A DNA stretch of 64,000 nt from G965233625 sp965233625 (GTDB taxonomy: Bacteria; Planctomycetota; Planctomycetia; Pirellulales; Pirellulaceae), in contig OZ247499.1 of assembly GCA_965233625.1 (NCBI GenBank), forward strand, positions 3,968,001 through 4,032,000, written 5' to 3'. Positions 1 through 7,658 of the stretch are shown piece after piece. Numbering within the stretch: the stretch's first letter is position 1; the number at the start of each line of letters is the position of its first letter. The translations under genes and the position numbers were made by a program. A model generated the notes under the pieces. The model did no database searches. It was given only the letters and a program-made list of their open reading frames with translations, and was not told the DNA's origin.

Positions 1-513
1 CACTGCCACTACCACGCCGCCGGCGACACTGCGGGAATCGCGGTGCGTGATGCGGGAGACTTCCGCGATGGATGCGATCAGCGCTTCGCGATCTTTGCCG
101 AACCACAGCCCCAGCGCCGCAGTTCGCATCGCCGTTCCGTTGCCTGCTTGTCCGGGCGGCGCGCCCATGTTGTGATATTTGCCCGTTGCCAGGTAGCGCT
201 CCGCCGCCTGCGTACAGGCGCCGCCGGGACCGATCACAGACTGATGGCGCCAGAGTTCCGCGATGCGTCGCGCGATGTCAGGCGCGACGACATCTTGTTC
301 TTCAACAACGGACTCGATGGTGGCCAGCGTCAGTTGTGTGTCATCCGTGTACTGACCTTCCGGGTAACCGTGATACTCGTGGTACCCGCTCAATAATTCG
401 CTGGCGGCAGGAAGCGATTCCGGCCACAAGCCTTCAAACGGCGCCCCGGCCGCGTCGCCTACGGCGCCGCCAATGAGCACACCCGCCACGGTTGACCGCG
501 TTGGAGCATTCAT
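1..513 (-). CDS. ADP-ribosylglycohydrolase family protein (3' end beyond window)
   Basis: The first 171 residues are visible and the gene continues past the left edge. The family removes ADP-ribose from proteins or small molecules using a binuclear metal centre. Visible marks are the N-terminal GVLIGGAVGDAAGAPFEG (residues 11-28), the metal-binding TDDTQ (56-60), GNGTAMR (124-130) and THRD (156-159), all in the family's order and spacing. The ATG at 513 sits just after a GGTGGAAGA ribosome-binding site. It begins 27 bases after the dehydrogenase stop on the same strand, so it may be the last gene of the microcompartment operon, although no role there is known to me. The substrate cannot be told from the sequence. 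Confidence 0.9.
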   Translation of the reverse strand, partial: MNAPTRSTVAGVLIGGAVGDAAGAPFEGLWPESLPAASELLSGYHEYHGYPEGQYTDDTQLTLATIESVVEEQDVVAPDIARRIAELWRHQSVIGPGGACTQAAERYLATGKYHNMGAPPGQAGNGTAMRTAALGLWFGKDREALIASIAEVSRITHRDSRSVAGGVVVAV

Positions 514-540
514 TCTTCCACCATCCGTGAAACATCCTAC

Positions 541-1482
541 TTAAGCGCGGCCGACGCGGCTTAGCACCGTATCCACCGTCTGCCGAAGTACGGCGCCACT
601 GTTCCGCAGGCCCTGGATTTCTTTTGGCCATAATTCAACTTCGAGACGATCTACGGCGCCGCAACGACCAACCACCGTGGGCGTTGAAAGCGAGACATCG
701 CGGATGCCATAGCAGCCGTTCTGTACCGTTGAGACAGGCAGAATGCTGCGTTTGTCCAACGCAATCGCTTCCAGCACATCGCGGATCGCAATGCCGACGG
801 CAAAGCCCGCTCCGCCCTTTTTCTTAATCACTTCGGCGCCAGAGCCTTTGGCGCGGGTAAACAGTTCGTTCGCCAGGTTGATGTTCCAGCCCGGCGCCTT
901 ATCCAGCGGCAGACCGCTGAAGGTTGCCGACGACCAGATAGGAACCATGCTGTCGCCATGTTCGCCCAGGATCAGCGCCTTCACTTCGGTCGGCGGTAGA
1001 TTTAGCCGGGCGGCAATCAGGCTGCGGAAGCGGATGGTATCCAGTTGCGTGCCCAGCCCGATAACCTGTTTGGCTGGCAGGTCCAGACGATCCGCGGCGA
1101 GGTAGGTGAGGATATCAACCGGGTTCGACACCACATGCACAATGGCGGTTTTCTTATAGCCCGCCTGCTTCACCTGATCCAGGATCGAAAGAAACAGATC
1201 CGTGTTACGGTTAATCAGATCCAGCCGGCTTTCGTCCGGCTTACGCCGCAGACCCGCGGTGATGCAGATCACATCGCTGTCTTTAACATGCTCGTAACCG
1301 CCGGAGGTAATCACCTGATCCGCGGTGCTTGGCCCGCCATGTAGCAGGTCCAGCGCCTGCCCAGCGACCAGATCGGCGTTCACATCAATCAACGCAATTT
1401 CGCGGAACACTCCGCCACACTGCAACGCAAACGCCGCACACGAACCAACCAGTCCACCACCACCAATAATGCTTACTTTCAT
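541..1482 (-). CDS. Lactate/malate dehydrogenase of the BMC locus
   Basis: An NAD-dependent 2-hydroxyacid dehydrogenase of 313 residues, the family's usual length. Visible are the Rossmann glycine loop (residues 7-13), Asp33 for NAD ribose, SNPVDILTY (119-127), Asp148/Arg151, and the catalytic His175 in GEHGDS. The residue that sets substrate choice in this family is Gln in lactate dehydrogenases and Arg in malate dehydrogenases. Here ITAGLRRKPDESR places Arg80 at that position, which favours malate/oxaloacetate, while GEHGDS and the GTQLDT region look lactate dehydrogenase-like. PVM microcompartment loci usually carry such a gene, which could handle lactate or recycle NADH. It has no obvious encapsulation helix. 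It is separated from the aldolase by 278 bases holding a palindromic repeat. Confidence 0.88.
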   Translation of the reverse strand: MKVSIIGGGGLVGSCAAFALQCGGVFREIALIDVNADLVAGQALDLLHGGPSTADQVITSGGYEHVKDSDVICITAGLRRKPDESRLDLINRNTDLFLSILDQVKQAGYKKTAIVHVVSNPVDILTYLAADRLDLPAKQVIGLGTQLDTIRFRSLIAARLNLPPTEVKALILGEHGDSMVPIWSSATFSGLPLDKAPGWNINLANELFTRAKGSGAEVIKKKGGAGFAVGIAIRDVLEAIALDKRSILPVSTVQNGCYGIRDVSLSTPTVVGRCGAVDRLEVELWPKEIQGLRNSGAVLRQTVDTVLSRVGRA

Positions 1483-1537
1483 GTCGATCTTTCTATTCTG
1501 TTGGTGAACCGCAATTCACGCTTGATAATCTATGCCA

Positions 1538-1681
1538 CACTAACCCGAAGCGCAAGCGAGGGGCGTCGCAGTGTGATGTATATCGCCGGATTAAGTAGTC
1601 TTCCGATCTTTGGCTGATTTGCCGAAAAAACCTGGTCCTAGTTCTACGTCAAGCGCCCCTCGCTCGCGCTTCGGGTTAGTG
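1538..1681. repeat. Palindromic 'NPKRERG' dispersed element, copy 1
   Basis: A 144-bp element flanked by 28-bp inverted arms (1538-1565 and 1654-1681) that match except at one base. The core of the arm is CCCGAAGCGCGAGCGAGGG or its complement. A second copy of the same layout lies at 18748-18889. The interior shows only weak similarity between the copies. There is no coding capacity. Translation of the arm gives the NPKRERG peptide seen in many spurious planctomycete open reading frames. It lies between the aldolase and dehydrogenase genes and would fold into a long hairpin in their shared transcript. Confidence 0.85.
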
Positions 1682-1710
1682 TCCGGAATAGCCGCAGCGA
1701 ATAGCTGACT

Positions 1711-1749
1711 CCCCTCACCCTAACCCTCTCCCCAAAGGGGCGAGGTGAC
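1711..1749. repeat. Half copy of a CCCTCACCCTAACCC dispersed repeat
   Basis: These 39 bases (CCCTCACCCTAACCCTCTCC followed by CCAAAGGGGCGAGGTGAC) match the right arm of the element at 15899-16024 almost base for base. Only one arm is present here. Sequences of this type are found dispersed in intergenic DNA of many bacteria. The stretch ends about 10 bases past the aldolase stop. Confidence 0.75.
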
Positions 1750-1760
1750 GAAATGGCAAC

Positions 1761-2615
1761 CTACTTCTGTAGTGCGGCCATCACGCGGGTGGTGATTTCC
1801 TGAATGAGGGCTTCCTGATCTACGGGTGCTCCGCCGCTCGCTGCGGGTTTTTTACCAGGCATGGCGGGCGGTGCTTCGAAGGCGCTGCGTTGTACGCCGG
1901 TTTCGCTCCAGCTATCGCGGAAGACGTCGTTGGCACAGATGTCGCAGTCTTCGTACTCAGGCGTGTTACGCGGATCTTCGAAGCCCCATTTGGCTTTCAG
2001 GTCCAGCAGTTCACGCTGCTTGTCTTCGGTGAAATACGACACACGGCCAAGCTGTTTGGCCAGAAGGAGCATGCGGCAGTAGGAATCTAGAATTTCTGTC
2101 CACCAGTAAGCCCGCTCGACGTTTTCGCCGTAGCTAACCGTGCCGTGGTTGGCCAGAATGATCACGTTCGTGCGGTCGACAAACGGACGGATGGTGTCAG
2201 CGAAGTCCTGTCCGCCGGGCGTTTCATATTTGGTGATCGGCACATCGCCGAGGAAAACTTCTACTTCCGGCAGAATGCACTGCGGAATCGGCTCGCGGGC
2301 GATGGCGAAGGCAGTTGCGTGCGGCGGATGACAGTGCACAACACTCTTCAGTTCGGGACGCTGCCGGTAGATTTCCAGGTGCAACAACGCTTCGCTGCTG
2401 CGTTTTTTGCGGCCGGCAATCTGCTTGCCGGTGAAGTCGATGGTGGCGATATCTTCGGGCTTCAGGTAGCCCTTGCAGTGCATGGTTGGCGTGCACAGCA
2501 CTTCGTTTTCGCCGATACGGACGGTAATGTTGCCATCGTTAGCGGCCGCGAACTGGCGGTTGTAGATCCGCTTGCCAATGTCGCACATATCCTGTTTGAT
2601 TTTATGAACATTCAT
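1761..2615 (-). CDS. Class II aldolase (L-fuculose/L-rhamnulose-phosphate type), BMC cargo
   Basis: A zinc-dependent class II aldolase/adducin-family protein that splits a deoxyketose 1-phosphate into DHAP and L-lactaldehyde, the entry reaction of the planctomycete microcompartment. Zinc ligands are visible as His94 and His96 in HCHPPHA and His157 in NHG, with the catalytic acid Glu75 in SSEALLHLEIY. The catalytic domain ends near residue 210. It is followed by a flexible Pro/Ala/Gly linker and a C-terminal amphipathic helix, DQEALIQEITTRVMAALQK (266-284), of encapsulation-peptide type. Total length is 284 against about 215 for plain fuculose aldolases, the difference being this tail. Fuculose and rhamnulose phosphate cannot be told apart by eye. 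Confidence 0.9.
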   Translation of the reverse strand: MNVHKIKQDMCDIGKRIYNRQFAAANDGNITVRIGENEVLCTPTMHCKGYLKPEDIATIDFTGKQIAGRKKRSSEALLHLEIYRQRPELKSVVHCHPPHATAFAIAREPIPQCILPEVEVFLGDVPITKYETPGGQDFADTIRPFVDRTNVIILANHGTVSYGENVERAYWWTEILDSYCRMLLLAKQLGRVSYFTEDKQRELLDLKAKWGFEDPRNTPEYEDCDICANDVFRDSWSETGVQRSAFEAPPAMPGKKPAASGGAPVDQEALIQEITTRVMAALQK

Positions 2616-2652
2616 TTTATAGATTCCGCTAACAGTTAGATTGTCGATTTAG

Positions 2653-2934
2653 TTAGTCGATAAAAAATTCGTCGATGATAGCCGCGTTGTAGGCGTCTAC
2701 CGGTTTGTCTTCGGGGCGGAAAGGCTGGGCCGCTTCGCCGCCTTCGCTCAGTGCAATATGGCAGCCCGGGCCGGAACCCAGATCGTCCCACACCACAAGC
2801 TCTTCACCGCCGGGGACGGCGCCGCTCTTAAGTTCTTCCAGGGTCAACGGCACGGCGACACGCAAACTGGCGCCATCGAACGTTGGATGGCAGCGGCTTA
2901 AGGTGACCGTGCCAGTCACAAGGGCGATCCGCAT
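2653..2934 (-). CDS. BMC-P (EutN/CcmL) vertex protein, third in operon
   Basis: A 93-residue EutN/CcmL domain protein expected to form the pentamers that cap the vertices of the shell. It begins MRIALVTGTVTLSRCHPTFD and holds the family's DDLGSGPG turn and a C-terminal AAIIDEFFID strand. It starts three bases after the stop of the RpiB-like gene, with GGGAG as ribosome-binding site. It is the most divergent of the three vertex proteins in this operon. PVM loci normally carry three different vertex proteins, as here. Confidence 0.9.
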   Translation of the reverse strand: MRIALVTGTVTLSRCHPTFDGASLRVAVPLTLEELKSGAVPGGEELVVWDDLGSGPGCHIALSEGGEAAQPFRPEDKPVDAYNAAIIDEFFID

Positions 2935-2937
2935 CTT

Positions 2938-3576
2938 CTAGCTCCCATCCGTGTGCGAGGTTTGTAGTAGCTCCGCCATCTGCCGGATCACCACCGGGTT
3001 ACAACGCGAAGGATCGATCACCAGCATGTTGGCAGCCACCTGCCGCAGCGCCTGGCGGGCGTCGTCCAGGGTTGAAACATTCGCCACGCGTGTCTTATCG
3101 CAGCGGCCTGCCAGTACGGTGGCTTTGTAAGGCTCACCGCAAAACAGCATCGCGGCGCTTCCACCGGCGACCGCTGCCTGCAAGGCAGTGACAACGTCTG
3201 ACACTTCGCCGCGGTGCAGGACTTCAACGCCGGCTGGATGCAGCATGGCATCCACCCGCTGCTTGCAACTGGCGACCCCTGCAATCACGCGTCTGTTTGA
3301 ATCCGCCGGCTGCGTCGTTACCGAAAGTTGAATGCCCATCGCCTTCAGTTCATCACGCACGGCCGGAGTAATCACCGCCTGCGGCGATACTTCAACGGTG
3401 TCAATGTCTGTCAGCTGGTCGCTGAGCGAAGCAAGCGTCACGACCCGGTCCGCAATCCGCAGCGTGTTTGATGGCGCCTGAAGTGCGGGCATAGTACGAC
3501 GCAGACGCTTGACGACTTCGTCGACAAGGCGGTCTATTTCTGCGGCGTTGATATTCGCACTAGCCACGCGGTTCAC
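2938..3576 (-). CDS. Conserved PVM-microcompartment protein with RpiB-like C-terminal part
   Basis: I do not recognise a proven function. The 212-residue protein starts with a GTG that overlaps the stop of the preceding vertex gene (GTGA). Residues about 10-27 form an amphipathic helix, AAEIDRLVDEVVKRLRR, like the encapsulation helices of the aldehyde dehydrogenase and PduL in this operon. Residues about 135-195 (AMLFCGEPYKATVLAG, then VANVSTLDDARQALRQVAAN, then MLVIDPS) resemble the nucleotide-like fold and CGTG loop region of RpiB/LacAB sugar-phosphate isomerases. The catalytic Cys-Gly-Thr-Gly is changed to Cys-Gly-Glu-Pro. It lies between two vertex-protein genes. It may be internal cargo with a sugar-phosphate-related or structural role. 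Confidence 0.8.
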   Translation of the reverse strand: MNRVASANINAAEIDRLVDEVVKRLRRTMPALQAPSNTLRIADRVVTLASLSDQLTDIDTVEVSPQAVITPAVRDELKAMGIQLSVTTQPADSNRRVIAGVASCKQRVDAMLHPAGVEVLHRGEVSDVVTALQAAVAGGSAAMLFCGEPYKATVLAGRCDKTRVANVSTLDDARQALRQVAANMLVIDPSRCNPVVIRQMAELLQTSHTDGS

Positions 3577-3833
3577 TCGTCACAAATTCCTATAATCGTC
3601 CACCGCACCGGTGTGGCGTCGGCCTTCAGCACGTCGCGGACATAGCGCCCGTCGCTGGTAATCATCACTTTGTCGCCACGACCGGCGCCCACATCGTCAA
3701 TCGCCAGCAGCGGAAAGCCGTCGGCCGTTTCGCCATCGGCCAGCATCGGCTGCACGACCAGCAATTTGGCGCCATGCATCGAAGCATGCTTCACGGTCGA
3801 AGTGACGGGTCCAATGACGGCGGCGGTTTGCAC
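3573..3833 (-). CDS. BMC-P (EutN/CcmL) vertex protein, second in operon
   Basis: An 86-residue EutN/CcmL domain protein (MQTAAVIGPVTSTVKHASMHGAKL...) with the family signature LLAIDDVGAGRGDKVMIT and the terminal WTIIGICDE strand. It is expected to form pentameric caps of the shell. The start codon is GTG at 3833, preceded by GGAA at suitable spacing; no in-frame ATG fits the family N-terminus. Its stop overlaps the start of the RpiB-like gene, so the two are probably translationally coupled. Confidence 0.92.
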   Translation of the reverse strand: MQTAAVIGPVTSTVKHASMHGAKLLVVQPMLADGETADGFPLLAIDDVGAGRGDKVMITSDGRYVRDVLKADATPVRWTIIGICDE

Positions 3834-3875
3834 AGTGGTTTCCAGCGGGTGAGCGACGGCGGAAGACGTTTTCGT

Positions 3876-5306
3876 TTAACGGCCGAGGATGCACAGATCG
3901 TCAATCAGGCTGCACCGGCGTTCGCGGGTGAAGGTCAGCGGCGTGGTCACGCCTTCGCCTGTCGGCCCCGCAATCGAGAACGACAGATAGCCTTCGCCGC
4001 CCAGTCCCAGACCTGCCATACACGGCCCGTTTTTGACGAACAAGGTTGTTTCCAGCAGGCGCCCCATGCGGGTCATGTTTTTCACGCTGTTGCTGTGAAT
4101 GATGCTCGTGTGGCGGAAGCCGTGCTCCGATTCCTTCGCCTTCGCAATTGCTTCTTCTACGTTGCGGCAGCGGACGAATGGAAGGAAGGGCATCATCTGT
4201 TCAACGGGAACAAACGGGTTGCACTCTTCGACGGCGCCAAAGAGCAGTTCGCAGCCCGACGGGGCTGTGGTTCCGGCGCCTTGGGCCAGCACGGCGGCGT
4301 CTTTGCCCAGGTATTCTTTCGCGGCGACATCGTGCCGCTTGTCGCCTTCGCCGACCTGCGTGATAGCGACGCTGGTCAGCCGGTCGATCTGACCATCATT
4401 AAGCTGCATCGCGCCGGCATGCTGCATGGCGGCCAGCATCTGGTCGAAGACTTTCTCCACGACGAAGACCTGCTTCTCTGCGATACAAAGCAGATTGTTG
4501 TCGAACGCGGCGCCGGTGATGATCGCCCGTGCAGCACGGTCGAGATCGGCGGTTTCGTCCACCACGACGGGCGGGTTGCCTGGGCCAGCGACAATCGCGC
4601 GTTTGCCTGAACGCAATGCGGCGCGACCCACAGCCGGGCCGCCGGTGACGCAGATCAGTGCGACTTCGCGATGGTTGAAAATCGTATCGGCCGTTTCCAG
4701 CGTCGGCTCTGCCATGACGCAGATCAGGTTGTCGATGCCGACGTCCTGATAGATTGCCTCGTTAAAACGGCGGACGCCTTCGGCGGCGACTTTCTTCCCG
4801 CTCGGATGCGGATTCACCACCAGCGTGTTACCGGCCGCAATCATGCTGACAGCGTTGCCGGTAATGGTCGGCAGCGAGTGTGTGACGGGCGTGATGGCGC
4901 CGATGACGCCGAACGGTGCGTGTTCGATGACGGCCAGACCGTTGTCGCCGCTGAACACTTCGCTCCGCATGAACTCGACACCCGGCGATTTTTCGCCCAG
5001 CGTCTTCAGCTTCTCAATCTTGTGTTCCAGGCGACCGATGCCCGTCTCGTTCATTTCCATCGTGCCCAGTTCGACACACTGATCGATGGAGATGCGGCGG
5101 ATGTGCGAAATGATGCGGCGGCGGTCTTCGACGGTTCGCTCGCATAGTTGCTCGTAAGCTTCACGGGCTGCCAGCACGGCTTCGTTGGCGTCGTGAAACA
5201 CGCCGTTGCGGCCCGCAAAACTGCTGCCGGTAATGGCGGGTGGCGGGCCTACTTCGGCCAGCACCTGGGCGACCACGCTGCGGATTAGGGATTCGTCAAC
5301 TTGCAT
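3876..5306 (-). CDS. CoA-acylating aldehyde dehydrogenase, BMC cargo
   Basis: A PduP/EutE-like dehydrogenase of 476 residues that turns an aldehyde (L-lactaldehyde in this pathway) plus CoA and NAD into acyl-CoA. The catalytic cysteine is Cys274 in FDNNLLCIAEKQ, the form typical of the acylating BMC class rather than of acid-forming dehydrogenases. The N-terminus MQVDESLIRSVVAQVLAEVG is an amphipathic encapsulation helix followed by a Pro/Gly linker. The NAD-binding Rossmann region lies at about residues 120-260, including AITPVTHSLPTI and VTGGPAVGRAA. It is flanked on both sides by vertex-protein genes. Confidence 0.93.
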   Translation of the reverse strand: MQVDESLIRSVVAQVLAEVGPPPAITGSSFAGRNGVFHDANEAVLAAREAYEQLCERTVEDRRRIISHIRRISIDQCVELGTMEMNETGIGRLEHKIEKLKTLGEKSPGVEFMRSEVFSGDNGLAVIEHAPFGVIGAITPVTHSLPTITGNAVSMIAAGNTLVVNPHPSGKKVAAEGVRRFNEAIYQDVGIDNLICVMAEPTLETADTIFNHREVALICVTGGPAVGRAALRSGKRAIVAGPGNPPVVVDETADLDRAARAIITGAAFDNNLLCIAEKQVFVVEKVFDQMLAAMQHAGAMQLNDGQIDRLTSVAITQVGEGDKRHDVAAKEYLGKDAAVLAQGAGTTAPSGCELLFGAVEECNPFVPVEQMMPFLPFVRCRNVEEAIAKAKESEHGFRHTSIIHSNSVKNMTRMGRLLETTLFVKNGPCMAGLGLGGEGYLSFSIAGPTGEGVTTPLTFTRERRCSLIDDLCILGR

Positions 5307-5338
5307 AATATCTCTTCAATCGCGTGTGCGGTTGTTGG

Positions 5339-5650
5339 TTAATCCTGCCGGTCGAAAACGCAGTGGTTTTCGATGTGCACCTTGTCCACGATGCCAATGA
5401 TCACCGTATCAATCGGCATGCTTTTGGTTTCGGGCGTCATCCGTGCGCTGGAGCCTTGCGTTATCAGTACAAAGTCACCCACCCCGGCGCCGAGCATATC
5501 GACCGCCACGAAGGTGCGTCCGGTCGTAACCAGCGTCTGCCGTTTTTCTGACTCCAGGCGGTACGGTTCCACGACCAGCATCTTGCTGCCGGTCATCGTG
5601 TCGACCTTCTGGGTGGCTACAACGGAGCCTGTGACTTTTGCTACAAACAT
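5339..5650 (-). CDS. BMC-P (EutN/CcmL) vertex protein, first in operon
   Basis: A 103-residue EutN/CcmL protein beginning MFVAKVTGSVVATQKVDTMT, with the signature VAVDMLGAGVGDFVLITQGSSAR and a DTVIIGIVDKV strand. A longer reading frame extends upstream to 5866, but that extension overlaps the acetate kinase gene and has no family similarity, so the ATG at 5650 is chosen. The last dozen residues (HIENHCVFDRQD) extend past the usual domain end. It is expected at shell vertices. Confidence 0.92.
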   Translation of the reverse strand: MFVAKVTGSVVATQKVDTMTGSKMLVVEPYRLESEKRQTLVTTGRTFVAVDMLGAGVGDFVLITQGSSARMTPETKSMPIDTVIIGIVDKVHIENHCVFDRQD

Positions 5651-5681
5651 GAGACGGGCTTCTTTGGGAACGAAGGAGGAA

Positions 5682-6878
5682 TCAGGCGAGCAGATCGCGT
5701 GTCTGCCGGGCGACGATAATCTCTTCGTTGGTGGGAGTGATCCAGATTTTTGTGGCGCTGCCGGTGGTGTGAATGGCACACTCTCCGTCAGCCGCCTGGT
5801 TTGCTTCTTCGTCCAGTTCGATGCCAAGGGATGACAGGTTCTGGCACACCTGCCGCCGTACAACATCGCTGTTCTCGCCGATGCCTCCGGTAAAGGCGAT
5901 CAGGTCCGCGCCACCCAGTTCCACAAGCATTCCGCCCAGGTGCCGGCGGATTTCTGTGCAGTACAGGTCGAGCGCCAGTTGCGCCTGCTGGTTGCCTCCG
6001 GCTGCTGCTTCTTCAATGTCCCGCAGGTCGCCGCTAATACCGCTTACACCCAGCAGCCCGCCTTGGTTGGCAAGCGTGTCGAGCGTTTCGTCCAGCGTCT
6101 TCCCGGTGGCCTTCATAATCAGTGGCAATGCGAACGGATCGAAATCGCCGACGCGATTATTCTGCGGCAGCCCCGTCTGAGGACTCATCCCCATGCTGGT
6201 CGCCACACTCTCTCCATTACGGATCGCACACAAACTGCTGGAACCACCCAGATGGCAGGAAATCACACGCAACGGGTCCGCCGTAACGCCTTGCTGCCGC
6301 ATTAACTCCGCCGTACGACCGGCGATGTAACGGTGACTGGCGCCGTGGAAGCCCCACTTCTGAATGTGCAAGTCCGTGGCCCACTGGTGCGGGATAGCGT
6401 AATTCTTCAGCCGTGGCGGAATCGTCTGGTGGAAACCCGTTTCAAAAGCAGCTACCAGCGGAATGCCGGGCAGCTTCTCTGAAAGTAACCGCATGGCGGT
6501 AATGTAAGGCGGGTTATGAGCCGGGGCGGCCTGGCTCATTTCCTCCATGGCTGCAAGCACATCGTCATCAATCCGCTGCACGCCGCTGACTCTGCCGCCG
6601 TGAACCGCCTTAAAGCCAATCGCAGCCACTTCCTCCGCAGACTGCAAGCAGCCGTGTTGCGGATCGGTAAGCTGGTCGAGGCATTGCCGGACGGCGACTG
6701 CGTGATCTGGAACGGGCGTCGTGATTTCGCGGCGCTCGCCATTGATCTCGACAAAGCATGCACTCGTTTCATCGCCAATCCGTTCAACCCCGCCCCGCGC
6801 CAGTTGCTGTTCGCCGTTCATATCGAACAGGCGGTATTTGAAACTGGTGGAGCCTAGGTTTGCGACAAGAACTTTCAT
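5682..6878 (-). CDS. ackA: Acetate/propionate-type kinase of the BMC pathway
   Basis: An ASKHA-fold acyl kinase of 398 residues that passes phosphate from an acyl phosphate (lactyl phosphate here) to ADP. Conserved features are Asn7 in VANLGSTSFKYRLF, VHGG (92-95), His121 in AHNPP, His150, GFHGASH, CHLGGSSS and the final TNEE. Two active-site positions differ from the well-studied Methanosarcina enzyme: Lys90 where Arg91 is expected (GFKAVHGG against GHRVVHGG) and Glu146 where Asp148 is expected (AAFETGFHQT against VFDTAFHQT). Two adjacent ATGs compete; the second (6878) is better spaced from GGAGG. It has no encapsulation helix, so it may act in the cytosol or enter with a partner. Confidence 0.92.
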   Translation of the reverse strand: MKVLVANLGSTSFKYRLFDMNGEQQLARGGVERIGDETSACFVEINGERREITTPVPDHAVAVRQCLDQLTDPQHGCLQSAEEVAAIGFKAVHGGRVSGVQRIDDDVLAAMEEMSQAAPAHNPPYITAMRLLSEKLPGIPLVAAFETGFHQTIPPRLKNYAIPHQWATDLHIQKWGFHGASHRYIAGRTAELMRQQGVTADPLRVISCHLGGSSSLCAIRNGESVATSMGMSPQTGLPQNNRVGDFDPFALPLIMKATGKTLDETLDTLANQGGLLGVSGISGDLRDIEEAAAGGNQQAQLALDLYCTEIRRHLGGMLVELGGADLIAFTGGIGENSDVVRRQVCQNLSSLGIELDEEANQAADGECAIHTTGSATKIWITPTNEEIIVARQTRDLLA

Positions 6879-6926
6879 CATTCCTCCATGGTGATATCTG
6901 CGGGGCGAGTGACAGCGGCGAAGCGA

Positions 6927-7196
6927 CTACGACATGTAGGCTTCGACCAGACCTTCAGCCGGACGCGGAATGATGTGGCTGCCGACCAGTTCGCCGCTTT
7001 GCGTGGCTGCCTGGGCGCCGGCTTCAACAGCTGCACGGACGCTTCCTACATCGCCTTGCACGATGGTGGTCACGTAGGCGCCGCCGATCTGAACACGGGT
7101 GACGATCTGCACATTGGCGGCTTTGGCCATGGCGTCGGTGGCTTCTACCAGGCACACCAGACCTTTGGTTTCAACAAGTCCGATTGCGTTCTGCAT
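6927..7196 (-). CDS. BMC-H shell protein, second copy
   Basis: An 89-residue single BMC domain (MQNAIGLVETKGLVCLVEATDAM...) that would assemble into hexagonal tiles of the shell. The pore-lining loop is VQIGGAYV, unlike KVGSGLV in the neighbouring copy, so the two hexamers probably have different pores. The C-terminal IIPRPAEGLVEAYMS is typical of the family. The upstream gap is AT-rich and has no clear Shine-Dalgarno sequence. Confidence 0.97.
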   Translation of the reverse strand: MQNAIGLVETKGLVCLVEATDAMAKAANVQIVTRVQIGGAYVTTIVQGDVGSVRAAVEAGAQAATQSGELVGSHIIPRPAEGLVEAYMS

Positions 7197-7262
7197 GAGA
7201 TTTTTCTTTGTATAAGATTTTGGGTGTTTGCTTAGATTCAGAGATTTCTAAGTGTTTGATAA

Positions 7263-7565
7263 CTACTTAGCGGCGGTCTTCTTCGCAGGCGCGGGCAGAA
7301 CGACGCTGATGTCGTCGTGCGGACGCGGGATGACCTGTACGGAAACCACTTCGCCGATGCGGCTGGCGGCTGTGGCGCCGGCGTCGGTGGCGGCTTTTAC
7401 AGCGGCGACATCACCCGTTACGAAGGCGGTAACCAGGCCGCTGCCGACCTTGTCCCAGCCCATGAAGTTCACGTTGGCAGCCTTCATCATTGCGTCGGTG
7501 GCTTCAACCAGGGCGATGAAGCCCTTCGTCTCAATCATGCCGATCGCTTCGGTAATCTTGGCCAT
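7263..7565 (-). CDS. BMC-H shell protein, first copy
   Basis: A 100-residue single BMC domain (MAKITEAIGMIETKGFIALVEAT...), expected to be the main hexagonal shell tile. The pore loop is DKVGSGLVTAF. It carries a C-terminal extension after IIPRP, ending PAPAKKTAAK, that the second copy lacks. A strong AGGAG lies eight bases before the ATG, which suits high expression of the main shell protein. Confidence 0.97.
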   Translation of the reverse strand: MAKITEAIGMIETKGFIALVEATDAMMKAANVNFMGWDKVGSGLVTAFVTGDVAAVKAATDAGATAASRIGEVVSVQVIPRPHDDISVVLPAPAKKTAAK

Positions 7566-7658
7566 TAAATAGCTCCTGAGCGTTCTAAAGAAAAATGAGT
7601 CTGTTGTTCAGTTAACAAAAGGTGAAGAATCTAATACTTAGATTTACGTGGGCAGAAA

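Noticed and set aside
434..631. Minus-strand open frame rich in Arg and Trp
   Set aside because: It overlaps the ADP-ribosylglycohydrolase start and the dehydrogenase end in another frame and has no family similarity.
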